Origin: Ectobacillus polymachus
GTDB taxonomy: Bacteria > Bacillota > Bacilli > Bacillales > Bacillaceae_G
DNA: 64,000 nucleotides
NCBI RefSeq assembly: GCF_048159605.1
Contig: NZ_JBLREB010000001.1
Span: forward strand, 558,001 to 622,000
Direction of reading: 5' to 3'
The notes below the pieces were generated by a model, which saw only the letters and a program-made list of their open reading frames with translations, did no database searches and was not told where the DNA came from. Below, piece by piece: positions 9,298 to 17,182 of this stretch (positions within the stretch are counted from its first letter, which is position 1; every line of letters starts with the position of its first letter). A program made the translations under genes and the position numbers.

Positions 9298-9554
9298 TGC
9301 ATGAACCATTACCAGCTGAATATTACTCGTTACTTTCAGACATTCAGGCCGTAGATTTTGTACTAATAGAGCTAACATTATATTTAGATACTCACCCAAA
9401 AGATGCGCATGCATTACAGCAATTTAATCATTTTTCAACGTATCAATCACAGATGAAGCAATCGTTTGAATCAAAGTTTGGTCCACTGCAACATGGAGGT
9501 AGATCAGAAGGGGAATGGAAGTGGGGAACGAGTCCTTGGCCATGGCAAGTATAG
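9297..9554 (+). CDS. cotJB: Spore coat protein CotJB
   Basis: An 85-residue protein with the CotJB core (LLSDIQAVDFVLIELTLYLDTHP, described here by its central motif QAVDF) and a Trp-rich C-terminus. I use the ATG at 9297, which overlaps the cotJA stop as TGATG and has GGGGGGAA upstream; a GTG one codon earlier is also possible. It is needed for normal incorporation of the CotJ proteins in the family. Confidence 0.92.
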   Translation: MHEPLPAEYYSLLSDIQAVDFVLIELTLYLDTHPKDAHALQQFNHFSTYQSQMKQSFESKFGPLQHGGRSEGEWKWGTSPWPWQV

Positions 9555-9566
9555 GAGGAAAAGACA

Positions 9567-10136
9567 ATGTGGATTTATGAGAAAAAATTACAATATCCGG
9601 TGAAGGTGAGTAAGTGTAATCCTAAACTTGCTAAGTATTTAATTGAACAGTACGGGGGAGCAGACGGGGAATTGGCAGCCGCCCTCCGCTATTTAAATCA
9701 ACGTTATACAATACCTGATAAAGTAATTGGACTTCTTACAGACATCGGAACAGAGGAATTTGCTCATCTTGAGATGATTGCTACAATGGTATACAAACTA
9801 ACAAAAGACGCTACTCCTGATCAATTGAAAGAGGCGGGGCTCGGTAGTCATTACGCAAATCACAGTCAAGCATTATTTTATGAAAATGCAGGGGGATTTC
9901 CGTTTACTGCAACTTTTATTCAAGCAAAAGGCGATCCAATTGCAGACTTATATGAAGATATTGCTGCAGAAGAAAAAGCCCGTGCAACGTATCAATGGTT
10001 AATTGATTTATCGGATGATCCAGACATTAACGATAGTTTACGGTTTTTAAGAGAAAGAGAGATTATTCATTCTCAGCGATTCCGGGAGGCAGTGGAAATA
10101 TTAAAAGAAGAAAAAGATAAAAAAACGGTTTTCTAA
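9567..10136 (+). CDS. cotJC: Spore coat protein CotJC, manganese-catalase family
   Basis: A 189-residue ferritin-like four-helix protein of the Mn-catalase family. Glu and His ligands are visible: GADGELAAALRY near residue 33, TEEFAHLEM near 66-72, DIAAEEKARATYQW near 130 and REIIHSQRF near 165. It is shorter than soluble Mn catalases. It closes the cotJ operon and ends before a terminator hairpin. It probably protects the coat from peroxide or takes part in coat cross-linking. Confidence 0.93.
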   Translation: MWIYEKKLQYPVKVSKCNPKLAKYLIEQYGGADGELAAALRYLNQRYTIPDKVIGLLTDIGTEEFAHLEMIATMVYKLTKDATPDQLKEAGLGSHYANHSQALFYENAGGFPFTATFIQAKGDPIADLYEDIAAEEKARATYQWLIDLSDDPDINDSLRFLREREIIHSQRFREAVEILKEEKDKKTVF

Positions 10137-10215
10137 CTTATAGCATGTATTGACTAAGTATCAGATAAGGTAGATGAGCAACTGGATGTGCTCCTTTATA
10201 TAAAGTAGGAAACAT

Positions 10216-10258
10216 AAGAAAACTAGCAGTCCTGCTATAGGATAGCTAGTTTTCTTAT
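10216..10258 (+). terminator. Terminator after cotJC
   Basis: Arms AAGAAAACTAGC and GCTAGTTTTCTT form a perfect 12-bp stem with a 17-base loop, ending in TTTTCTT. Confidence 0.7.
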
Positions 10259-10290
10259 CGTATTTACGAAAGAAGTCTCCCTCCCATAAG

Positions 10291-10325
10291 AAAAATGACC
10301 AGTTGCATGATAGCTGGTCATTTTC
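10291..10325 (-). terminator. Terminator of the oxidase-like gene
   Basis: AAAATGACCAG and CTGGTCATTTT form an 11-bp stem just after the stop codon of the minus-strand gene. The T-run works on either strand. Confidence 0.65.
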
Positions 10326-10338
10326 ATAAAACAATTAC

Positions 10339-10782
10339 TTATTCGGATATATCACGTTCAGATTTGCTAGATGAAGAACCAATATTGTTAAACGTATTTA
10401 TAGTAAATAAAATAACGCCTATTACAATGACGCAGGATGCGACAATTGCGATTGGAATGAATACTACACTTCCTGTTATGATTTCCAAAGCAATAGCACC
10501 TAACATAATGGGAACTCCAATATTATGAAGCCAGAATTGAATGATAGCTAACTTTGTTTCTGCGGCTTTAGGATAAAAATGATAAATAAGACCAAATAAC
10601 GCCATTGAAACCCAACCTAGCAAGTTAAGATGTGCATGGACAGAGGAGAGACTAAAGTCATGTATAATCCCCATTGTCAGCCCAATCAAAACGGCGACTG
10701 TGAAATAAACCGTAGCAATCTTTAGGTAATTTTCCTTTAGTATAGTGACCCCCCCTTTATAAATTTTGATGGAAACATCCAT
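10339..10782 (-). CDS. Small heme-copper oxidase subunit I-like membrane protein
   Basis: A protein of up to 147 residues with four predicted membrane helices. The VHAHLNLLGW motif near residue 48 matches the His-containing helix of heme-copper oxidase subunit I and NorB, but the protein is far too short to be a full oxidase, and no metal-site His cluster is complete. It ends in a Ser-rich, charged tail. The start is uncertain: the ATG at 10782 lacks a ribosome site, while a G-rich site (AAAGGGGGG) sits about 30 bases inside with no usual start codon after it. Function unknown; perhaps a haem-binding or sensor protein. Confidence 0.65.
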   Translation of the reverse strand: MDVSIKIYKGGVTILKENYLKIATVYFTVAVLIGLTMGIIHDFSLSSVHAHLNLLGWVSMALFGLIYHFYPKAAETKLAIIQFWLHNIGVPIMLGAIALEIITGSVVFIPIAIVASCVIVIGVILFTINTFNNIGSSSSKSERDISE

Positions 10783-10892
10783 CTATTACAGTGTATTTTA
10801 AGTATATGTATTTATAACTATTTTTTGGGTATTGGCTATAAAAAGTCCGAAGATATTGGCCAGTATAGGAATGTGCTAAGAAAATAAAGAAG

Positions 10893-10920
10893 CCCCCACT
10901 TACCAAATGGCAAATGGGGG
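10893..10920 (-). terminator. Terminator after the nitroreductase gene
   Basis: CCCCCACTT and AAATGGGGG form a GC-rich stem with one mismatch, followed on the minus strand by a pyrimidine-rich CTTCTTTATTTTC. Confidence 0.6.
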
Positions 10921-10935
10921 AGGGGGTCAATTCCA

Positions 10936-11673
10936 TTATTTCAGCTTAAAGCCTTGTTTTAAAATCGTTGGCTGGACATTTGGAGCGTAAATCCCTTTGT
11001 AGAATCCAGCAATTGCAGATGACCAAGTGCGATCTTCTTTTCCGTCTGTACGTTCCTTCATATATGCTGATATCGTATCATCATAGGCGTCGACAAATGG
11101 CTTTTGTTCTTTGTTGTAGCTTTCTCTATGATGAATAGCTTCCGACATGAAACGTGGTTTTTTTGCTGAAAGATCTGCAGGATGTCCAACTACAAGACCG
11201 CAAACTGGGAATACATATTCTGGAATACCAAGAAGTTCGATTAATTTTTGTGGATCTTTTCGAACGCCGCCAATAGGCACAATGCCGAGACCCATGGATT
11301 CTGCTGCAGCGATAGCATTCCCCATAGCAAGACCAACATCGGTTGCACCTACAAGAAGAGATTCAACGCCATCGGTAATGCCTAGTGGTTGGCCATTTTT
11401 TTCTGCAGCAATTTTTGCACGGTAGAAATCTGCACAGAATATAAGGAATACTGGAGCTTGTGCAACCCAAGGTTGGTTGCCAACATATTCAGTTGCCTTT
11501 GCTTTCTTTTCAGGATCTTGGATACTAATGATTGTTATCTGTTGCCCGTTAATGGAAGATGGAGCAGCTTGTGCCGCAGCGATAATTTGATTCAATTGTT
11601 CTTCAGATACAGGTTCATTCGTATAGCTGCGAATAGAACGGTGATTTGTTAATGTTTTCATAACTTCATTCAT
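10936..11673 (-). CDS. NADPH-dependent nitro/flavin reductase (NfrA2/YcnD-like)
   Basis: A 245-residue FMN-binding nitroreductase. The N-terminal HRSIRSYTNEPVSEEQL and the AAPSSINGQQ segment form the FMN phosphate site; GIVPIGGVRKDP near residue 135 is the other flavin contact. The C-terminal part with Arg and Lys repeats is typical of NfsA/NfrA enzymes. It reduces FMN, quinones or nitroaromatics with NADPH. It is divergent from an ArsR-type gene and a 26-bp palindrome lies between. In Bacillus subtilis the ArsR-like yczG lies next to ycnD, so the pairing is probably functional. Confidence 0.88.
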   Translation of the reverse strand: MNEVMKTLTNHRSIRSYTNEPVSEEQLNQIIAAAQAAPSSINGQQITIISIQDPEKKAKATEYVGNQPWVAQAPVFLIFCADFYRAKIAAEKNGQPLGITDGVESLLVGATDVGLAMGNAIAAAESMGLGIVPIGGVRKDPQKLIELLGIPEYVFPVCGLVVGHPADLSAKKPRFMSEAIHHRESYNKEQKPFVDAYDDTISAYMKERTDGKEDRTWSSAIAGFYKGIYAPNVQPTILKQGFKLK

Positions 11674-11846
11674 GGTTAAACATCCTTTCGAGTTGGGTAT
11701 ATTCGTTCATTGTTAGGAAAAGTTATTTCTATTAAATTCGCTTTCCCATTTGCGGATATGTTGCTTCTCACACGGTACAATGATACTGTTTCCATTGGAA
11801 CGTTTGGTATGTAAATAATTAAAGACATTCAACAATTATTCATTTC

Positions 11847-11872
11847 CAATGTTCGATGATTATCGAACATTG
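11847..11872. promoter_or_regulatory. 26-bp perfect palindrome, candidate ArsR-type operator
   Basis: Two 11-bp arms, CAATGTTCGAT and ATCGAACATTG, flank a 4-base centre. It is in the divergent region between the nitroreductase and the ArsR-type regulator, where one bound dimer could control both genes. There is no T-run and no gene end nearby, so it is not a terminator. Confidence 0.65.
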
Positions 11873-11954
11873 AAACTATATCACGTCAGATTTATCTTTG
11901 CAACGAATTTGTCCGATTATTGCGGCTACATAGTGATTATGTTACAGTAATAAT

Positions 11955-12269
11955 ATGAAAACACCAATTCAACCCTCTATTGATAACATTAAGCTAACGA
12001 AAGTTTTGCATGCACTTAGCGATCCGATTCGACTGTTTATTGTACAGAGCCTTGCTGAAAAGAAGGAACAGCATTGTGCGTCCTATTGTCATTTGAATAT
12101 TTCTAAATCTACGCTTTCGCATCATTTTCGTGTACTTCGAGAGGCAGGGGTCATTCAAGTGCGAATTGAAGGGACACAGCACATGTACTCACTTAGAACT
12201 GACGATTTAAATCAGTTGTTTCCCGGATTGATATTGTCTATTTTACGAGTCGATTCTTCACATACTTAA
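11955..12269 (+). CDS. ArsR-family transcriptional regulator (YczG-like)
   Basis: A 104-residue winged-helix protein. ALSDPIRLFIVQSL (residues 20-33) is the ArsR first helix pair and SKSTLSHHFRVLREAGVIQVRIEGTQ (about 51-76) is the recognition helix and wing; here only the motif ends are named. Two Cys (HCASYC) sit in the alpha-3 region, where metal or redox-sensing Cys occur in some family members, but a standard CVC motif is absent. No clear ribosome site precedes the ATG. It probably represses the divergent nitroreductase and itself through the palindrome upstream. Confidence 0.83.
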   Translation: MKTPIQPSIDNIKLTKVLHALSDPIRLFIVQSLAEKKEQHCASYCHLNISKSTLSHHFRVLREAGVIQVRIEGTQHMYSLRTDDLNQLFPGLILSILRVDSSHT

Positions 12270-12285
12270 AAGAAACCATTTGAAA

Positions 12286-12319
12286 AACTCCGTACAAATG
12301 AAAAGTACGAAGTTTTTTT
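12286..12319 (+). terminator. Terminator after the ArsR gene
   Basis: AACTCCGTAC and GTACGAAGTT form a stem with one mismatch, followed by seven T. Confidence 0.75.
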
Positions 12320-12420
12320 GTATGAAATGAAGTTTTGTCTAATAAAAATAAATAAGAGAGAAAGGAGTGCCGAACACGAAGGTAGATGAATCAAATCCTA
12401 CAGAGTATGATGAAATTCGT

Positions 12421-12777
12421 CTATACGAAACGTAGGAGCTTCTCCTTTACATAGGTGACGAAGTCCTCAGCTTTCCCAATTTCAATATCCGTAATCATTT
12501 CTTGAGAGCCATTGTGAAAAAAGACAATTGAATGAACACCAAAAAGATTTTTATGAGAGGTAATGGAGCGTATATTTTCGTAATAATATTTTTCCACGAC
12601 GGTTACACCGAAATAGTCCCCTACAAACAGAATCCGCTTTGTCGTAGCAATAAGAATACCTTTACGAAGTCCTCCAGGTGGCTGTAAATAGTAATGATAG
12701 GTACCATAGATAATTTTCCCAAGTCCTTCGCCATCTTTAAGCTTCATTTTAGCTATGCTCAGCAAATTTTTGTACAT
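12421..12777 (-). CDS. PH-like domain protein (YokE family)
   Basis: A 118-residue soluble protein with a bacterial PH-like fold: GILIATTKRILFVGDYFG near residue 40 is the central hairpin seen in YokE-type domains, and YENIRSITSHK follows. No membrane segment, no catalytic motif. It is a single gene with TTCTCC-complement ribosome site upstream of the ATG. Function unknown; such domains often bind lipids or proteins. Confidence 0.7.
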   Translation of the reverse strand: MYKNLLSIAKMKLKDGEGLGKIIYGTYHYYLQPPGGLRKGILIATTKRILFVGDYFGVTVVEKYYYENIRSITSHKNLFGVHSIVFFHNGSQEMITDIEIGKAEDFVTYVKEKLLRFV

Positions 12778-12997
12778 TCAGATCATCCTTCTCCCTTTGT
12801 TTGTGTTACGTAAGCAGTTAATAGGATATTTCGAACAACTAGAAGGTACACCAAGATAATGTGTATCAGACGTATAAGATGACGAACAACAAGTAGGATG
12901 GCTTTTCTTACATTATAATCCATTATTAATGGAAAATTTGTAAATATTTATTATGGTTGGAGTCTTTCTTATGCGAACCGGTATGTTTCATAAAATG

Positions 12998-13030
12998 CCA
13001 AAAGAAGCTGCCTTATGCTGCAGCTTCTTT
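12998..13030 (-). terminator. Terminator overlapping the MATE gene end
   Basis: AAGAAGCTGC and GCAGCTTCTT form a 10-bp stem that includes the last codons of the MATE gene and is followed by TTTT on the minus strand. Confidence 0.65.
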
Positions 13031-14371
13031 CTGTTGTTTTCGTTGCACATATAGCAGTCGCATGAGTAAAAATATCGCGCCGAAAGCAAGCCCTGTAATA
13101 AGGCCAATCCAGTAGCCCTTTGCTGCTAACTCGGTAAAATTCGCAATAAAATATCCAAGTGGTAATCCGATAACCCAATATGCTACAAGTGTCATGACGA
13201 GAGCAGCATTGACGTCTTTATAGCCGCGAAGTGCCCCTTGAACAGGTGTTGCGATTGCATCGGAAAATTGAAATAAGATCGCAAATAATAGAAATTGCCC
13301 GGCTAGATTTTGTACGACGGCATCGCTTGTATAAATTGAAGCTATTTGCTGATCAAAGATATAGATAACGGCTGAATATAAGAGAGCAAATAAAAGGGCA
13401 CAGCTTATTCCGATGAAACTATAGGTTCTTGCATCTCGCATTCTCCCTGCACCGACTTCAAAGCCAACAGCAATTGTAAGAGCCATTGAAATACTAAGAG
13501 GTGTCATATACAGCATAGAAGCAAAATTCATCGCAGCTTGATGGGCGGCAATGGTTGCTGTGTCAAAACGACTCATAAGTAGGGTTACAGCAGCAAAAAT
13601 ACTTGTCTCAAAAAAAATAGCAAAGCCAATCGGTAAACCAAGTTTCAGCTGTTCTTTCCAAGCTAATAGGTTAAGCTTGTGCAGCTTATGAAAAATCCGA
13701 AAGCTAGAAAAAGGACGTCTGTGATGAATAATAACGATTGCGATAACTAAAATGCACCAATAGGTCACAGCTGAGGCAATCCCTGCACCAACACCACCTA
13801 GCCTAGGCATCCCAAAATGGCCGAAAATAAAGGTATAATTAAGAAATACATTGATAGGTAAAGAACAGATTGTGATCAACATGGACACTCTCGTTTTTCC
13901 AAGGGCATCAATAAAACAGCGTAATACTGTATATACAAATAATGGAATAATACCGAATGAAAGCATACGCAAAAAATCGTTAGCGACATGGCGAACGTTA
14001 GGTTCAAGATTCATATGATTCAAAATAGGTTGCAATGTGAATATTCCAATGATAATCACAATTAGGGCAATTACTATAGCAAGATAGATTGCTTGCATAA
14101 TAGAAGGTGCTACATTCTTTTCTTTTTTGGCACCGGTTAGTTGTGCAGTAATAGGAGTTACTGCAAGTAAAATACCAGTAAGCCCCGTGTTAATCGGCAT
14201 CCAAATACTGGTGCCAATCGCTACACCTGCAAGATCTGCAGAGCTAGCGTGTCCAGACATTGTTGTATCAAAAAACGTCATCGCAAACAATGCAAGCTGG
14301 GTAATGAAAATAGGTAAAAATAAAGAAATAAACTTTCGTATCTTATGCAATTCAGTAGTAGTTTCTTTCAT
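13013..14371 (-). CDS. MATE-family multidrug efflux transporter
   Basis: A 452-residue protein with twelve predicted membrane helices arranged as two homologous halves, as in NorM-type transporters. The first half carries PIFITQLALFAMTFFDTTMSGH and the second half GLPIGFAIFFETSIFAA; these paired motifs are typical. It should export cationic drugs or dyes in exchange for Na+ or H+ at the cytoplasmic membrane. It ends in a short Gln/Lys/Ala tail. A single-gene unit between terminators on both sides. Confidence 0.92.
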   Translation of the reverse strand: MKETTTELHKIRKFISLFLPIFITQLALFAMTFFDTTMSGHASSADLAGVAIGTSIWMPINTGLTGILLAVTPITAQLTGAKKEKNVAPSIMQAIYLAIVIALIVIIIGIFTLQPILNHMNLEPNVRHVANDFLRMLSFGIIPLFVYTVLRCFIDALGKTRVSMLITICSLPINVFLNYTFIFGHFGMPRLGGVGAGIASAVTYWCILVIAIVIIHHRRPFSSFRIFHKLHKLNLLAWKEQLKLGLPIGFAIFFETSIFAAVTLLMSRFDTATIAAHQAAMNFASMLYMTPLSISMALTIAVGFEVGAGRMRDARTYSFIGISCALLFALLYSAVIYIFDQQIASIYTSDAVVQNLAGQFLLFAILFQFSDAIATPVQGALRGYKDVNAALVMTLVAYWVIGLPLGYFIANFTELAAKGYWIGLITGLAFGAIFLLMRLLYVQRKQQKEAAA

Positions 14372-14408
14372 AAACTTCCCTTCTTAATCAAAAAAGTGCA
14401 ATTCATTT

Positions 14409-14440
14409 AAAAAAGAGGTTGCTGTCTACACGGCAACCTC
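14409..14440 (-). terminator. Terminator of the short Spo0M-like gene
   Basis: GAGGTTGC and GCAACCTC form a stem followed on the minus strand by CTTTTTT. It isolates the Spo0M-like gene from the MATE gene downstream. Confidence 0.7.
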
Positions 14441-14490
14441 CCTAGAGTTAATCACAAATGTAGCGTTTATGTACCAGTTGTTTTTACTTT

Positions 14491-14892
14491 TTACATGGAT
14501 GGAGGAAGAAGAGTAATTACGGTCTTTTGATGATCGTCTTTTCCAGCATCGATATCCAGATTCGTAACAAAATAAAATTCGTGCTCATCATCCCAATCCA
14601 TTTCAGTTGGAAGTGTGATTGTAAAAGGAAAAGTTTTCGTTTCATGCGGTGCAATTACAAAGCTTTCCTTGACCACAGGTACGGCAGAAATAAGCAGTTG
14701 TTCCCCCATTGTTAGATTTGAAAATCCACGGTACAATTCTAACTTAATATTATTAATATGCTGTTCTACCTTTCCACCCTTCACGATGACGGATCCGCTA
14801 ACAATTTCACCTAGATGAAATGTATCCTCGGGCAATTGTAAGTACACGTCTGCTGCACCTTTTCCTAGCTTTGCCATAAATTTATCTAACAT
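14491..14892 (-). CDS. Spo0M-like arrestin-fold protein (short form)
   Basis: A 133-residue protein with the arrestin-like beta sandwich of Spo0M: FMAKLGKGAADVYLQLPEDTFHLGE at the start and a SGSVIVKGGKVEQHI strand, then PFTITLP near residue 108. Spo0M of Bacillus subtilis is about twice as long, so this protein keeps only the N-terminal lobe. It may influence sporulation timing or interact with cytoskeletal proteins, by analogy only. A longer paralogue lies at 16,298. Confidence 0.72.
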   Translation of the reverse strand: MLDKFMAKLGKGAADVYLQLPEDTFHLGEIVSGSVIVKGGKVEQHINNIKLELYRGFSNLTMGEQLLISAVPVVKESFVIAPHETKTFPFTITLPTEMDWDDEHEFYFVTNLDIDAGKDDHQKTVITLLPPSM

Positions 14893-14963
14893 GATTGCAT
14901 CTTCCTTTCAAGATTATTTTATGAAAAAACAGATAGTTCTATATACTCTAGCATGAACAAATC

Positions 14964-14983
14964 AAATACAGTATGCTGTATTT
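14964..14983. repeat. 20-bp inverted repeat upstream of the Spo0M-like gene
   Basis: AAATACAG and CTGTATTT flank TATG. It lies about 70 bases upstream of the minus-strand Spo0M-like gene and could be an operator. Nothing else gene-like is present between 14,893 and 15,230. Confidence 0.45.
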
Positions 14984-15234
14984 CATATCTGAGTTAAGCA
15001 CCTATCTTCGTATCAACGCTCTGTCATACTCTTATGATACCATATGTAAAGCGTTTTCCAAGTTTGCTAACATACAAGAATGACCCTAATTAAGGATTAT
15101 TTTACAATACTTCGAATAATATTTAATATTGCACCGTAGTGTTTGGATGGGAATAATGCATGAGAGAGTATATTCATATACAGAATAAGGCAAAAAAACC
15201 ATGAAAATTTTGTAATATTCTTGTATGATTAAAA

Positions 15235-15297
15235 GGATGAACTGAGGTTTTATCCCTCTAATTAAGGGTAGTACCCGTACGGAGGGACGTTTCATCT
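15235..15297 (+). promoter_or_regulatory. Structured leader upstream of uppP
   Basis: Three nested helices can be drawn: an outer GATGAA/TTCATC (15236-15241 with 15291-15296), a GAGG/CCTC hairpin (15244-15247 with 15255-15258), and GGGT/ACCC (15266-15269 with 15273-15276). The region ends 14 bases before the uppP ribosome site. I do not recognise a named riboswitch, so a regulatory role is inference. Confidence 0.4.
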
Positions 15298-15323
15298 ATT
15301 AGATACATAGAGGAGGAACCATC

Positions 15324-16124
15324 TTGGCAGAATGGTTAATAGGTCTCATACTTGGGACTGTAGAAGGATTAACAGAATTTTTACCTGTTTCTTCAACTGG
15401 TCATATGATTCTTGTAGGTCATCTTCTTGGATTTGAAGGAGACAAGGCTAAAACCTTTGAGGTTGTTGTTCAATTGGGCTCAATTTTAGCAGTTGTTGTT
15501 CTCTATTGGAAGCGGCTATGGTCTCTTTTTGGTATTGGTCGTAAAACAAGTGGCCCATCCTTAAACTTACTACATATTATTATTGCTGCGATTCCAGCAG
15601 GGATCGTAGGAGTAGTATTCCGTGATCAAATTAAATCGGTTTTATTTGGTACGGGACCAGTGGTAATTAGCTTAGTTCTTGGCGGTATTTTAATGATTGT
15701 TGCAGAGCAATATGCGAAAAAACATCCTAGCACATCCAAAACATTAGATGATGTAACTTACAAGCAGGCATTTATGATTGGCTTGTTTCAATGCTTAGCA
15801 CTTTGGCCTGGTTTTTCGCGCTCAGGTTCAACTATCAGTGGCGGTATTTTGTCTCGTGTTTCACACAAAGCATCAGCAGAATTTACATTCATATTAGCAG
15901 TACCCATGATGATTGCTGCAACAGGTCTTGATTTAGTGAAAAGCTGGCATTTTCTAACTGCAGCAGATATTCCATTATTTGCAGTAGGCTTCGTTGCTGC
16001 ATTTGTTGTGGCAATGTTTGCTATTGTAACTTTCTTACGCCTATTGCAACGTTTGAAGCTAACACCATTTGCTTATTATCGCTTTGTAGTTGCAATTGTA
16101 TTTTATTTGTTTGTAATAAGATAG
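15324..16124 (+). CDS. uppP: Undecaprenyl-diphosphatase
   Basis: A 266-residue membrane enzyme of the BacA/UppP family that dephosphorylates undecaprenyl pyrophosphate to recycle the lipid carrier of cell-wall synthesis; extra copies give bacitracin resistance. The active-site motifs are clear: EGLTEFLPVSSTGH (residues 14-27) with the catalytic Glu pair, and PGFSRSGSTISGG near 161-173 with the key Arg. Eight membrane helices are expected. It starts at TTG (15324) with AGAGGAGG upstream. A terminator follows at once, so it is monocistronic. Confidence 0.95.
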   Translation: MAEWLIGLILGTVEGLTEFLPVSSTGHMILVGHLLGFEGDKAKTFEVVVQLGSILAVVVLYWKRLWSLFGIGRKTSGPSLNLLHIIIAAIPAGIVGVVFRDQIKSVLFGTGPVVISLVLGGILMIVAEQYAKKHPSTSKTLDDVTYKQAFMIGLFQCLALWPGFSRSGSTISGGILSRVSHKASAEFTFILAVPMMIAATGLDLVKSWHFLTAADIPLFAVGFVAAFVVAMFAIVTFLRLLQRLKLTPFAYYRFVVAIVFYLFVIR

Positions 16125-16125
16125 A

Positions 16126-16156
16126 GAAGGTGCTAACGCTGTTAGCATCTTTTTTA
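16126..16156 (+). terminator. Terminator after uppP
   Basis: AAGGTGCTAAC and GTTAGCATCTT form a stem with a 3-base loop and a T-run. Confidence 0.85.
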
Positions 16157-16297
16157 TGATTAAAATGTATGCTTCGATGAAAGTAAGCCCTAGGTTGCTT
16201 TTCGTAGAGGCTCAATTATACTATGTGTATGGGTAAGGATATTTTACTTTATTATAATTTATAGAATGATGATGAGTGTTGTAAGGTAGGGGATTGT

Positions 16298-17065
16298 ATG
16301 CTTCGACGTTTATTTCAAGCTTGGAGAATAGGGACTGGGAGAATCAAGTTTGTTCTTGAAAAGGATGTATGGAAGCAAGGGGAAGTAATTCACGGTGATT
16401 TGCAAGTGACAGGCGGTTCAGAGCCTCTTCAGTTTCTACGTGTTGAGCTAATGATGACTCTTATTACGATGAGAGGAAGAGAATATACGAGGTCTTTGCT
16501 CAATGTTCTGGACATGCAGAACATTGAGCTTGGTAAGGGTGAGAAGACAACGATCGTGTTTTCAAAACAGCTGCCGGAAGCCATAGCAATTTCTAGTACT
16601 CATATTATGTATAGTATTCGTTTATGCTCAGGAGTTAGGGAAGAGATAAAATTTATTGATATTGTTCCAAATGAGCCGTTTAAGCAGGTGATTAACGCAT
16701 TGTATAATCTTGATTTTCGACGGGATCCCTCATTCGGATGCTTTGATGGTAGAATACAGAACTTTGTGTTTGTTCCAGCAGGTTATTTTATGCGTATGCT
16801 TGTTTTTGTTTCGTTTCATGTTGTACAACGAGCTAATGAAATTAGACTACTTATGTATATTTGCGACAATGAAAATCATGATTTGTTTCACGTAGCCAAA
16901 TTTTCACATTGGGAATGGAATGAAATAGAGCTGCTTACGGAACGCCTTCGCAAAGAGATGACAGATATGTGCAATGAACCGGATTCCTATTTAAAAAAGC
17001 TAAATTGGATAGAAGAGGGAGCAGTTGGTTCTGTAGCTGACGGTTTGTTTCCTAAATCCATTTGA
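16298..17065 (+). CDS. Spo0M-family sporulation-control protein
   Basis: A 255-residue protein resembling Spo0M over its whole length: a first arrestin-like lobe (LRRLFQAWRIGTGRIKFVLEKDVW at the start, HGDLQVTGG near residue 36) and a second lobe containing FRRDPSFGCFDGRIQNFVF near 144. The end is acidic and hydrophilic. Spo0M is a SigH-dependent regulator of early sporulation in Bacillus subtilis. Context with uppP and a short paralogue suggests an envelope or sporulation role. Divergent from the classical Spo0M, so the exact role is open. Confidence 0.75.
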   Translation: MLRRLFQAWRIGTGRIKFVLEKDVWKQGEVIHGDLQVTGGSEPLQFLRVELMMTLITMRGREYTRSLLNVLDMQNIELGKGEKTTIVFSKQLPEAIAISSTHIMYSIRLCSGVREEIKFIDIVPNEPFKQVINALYNLDFRRDPSFGCFDGRIQNFVFVPAGYFMRMLVFVSFHVVQRANEIRLLMYICDNENHDLFHVAKFSHWEWNEIELLTERLRKEMTDMCNEPDSYLKKLNWIEEGAVGSVADGLFPKSI

Positions 17066-17103
17066 AAGTACGATCTACTGCGGTATAAGAAAGTATTTCA
17101 TTT

Positions 17104-17130
17104 CCCGAACCACTTTGGCTCGGGTTTTTA
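17104..17130 (+). terminator. Terminator after the Spo0M-family gene
   Basis: CCCGA and TCGGG with an 11-base loop, followed by TTTTTA. Short but well placed. Confidence 0.6.
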
Positions 17131-17182
17131 TGGTTAGTAAGGGTGAGATAATTTACTTTTGGTAAAGCTAGGAGGGAAAGGA

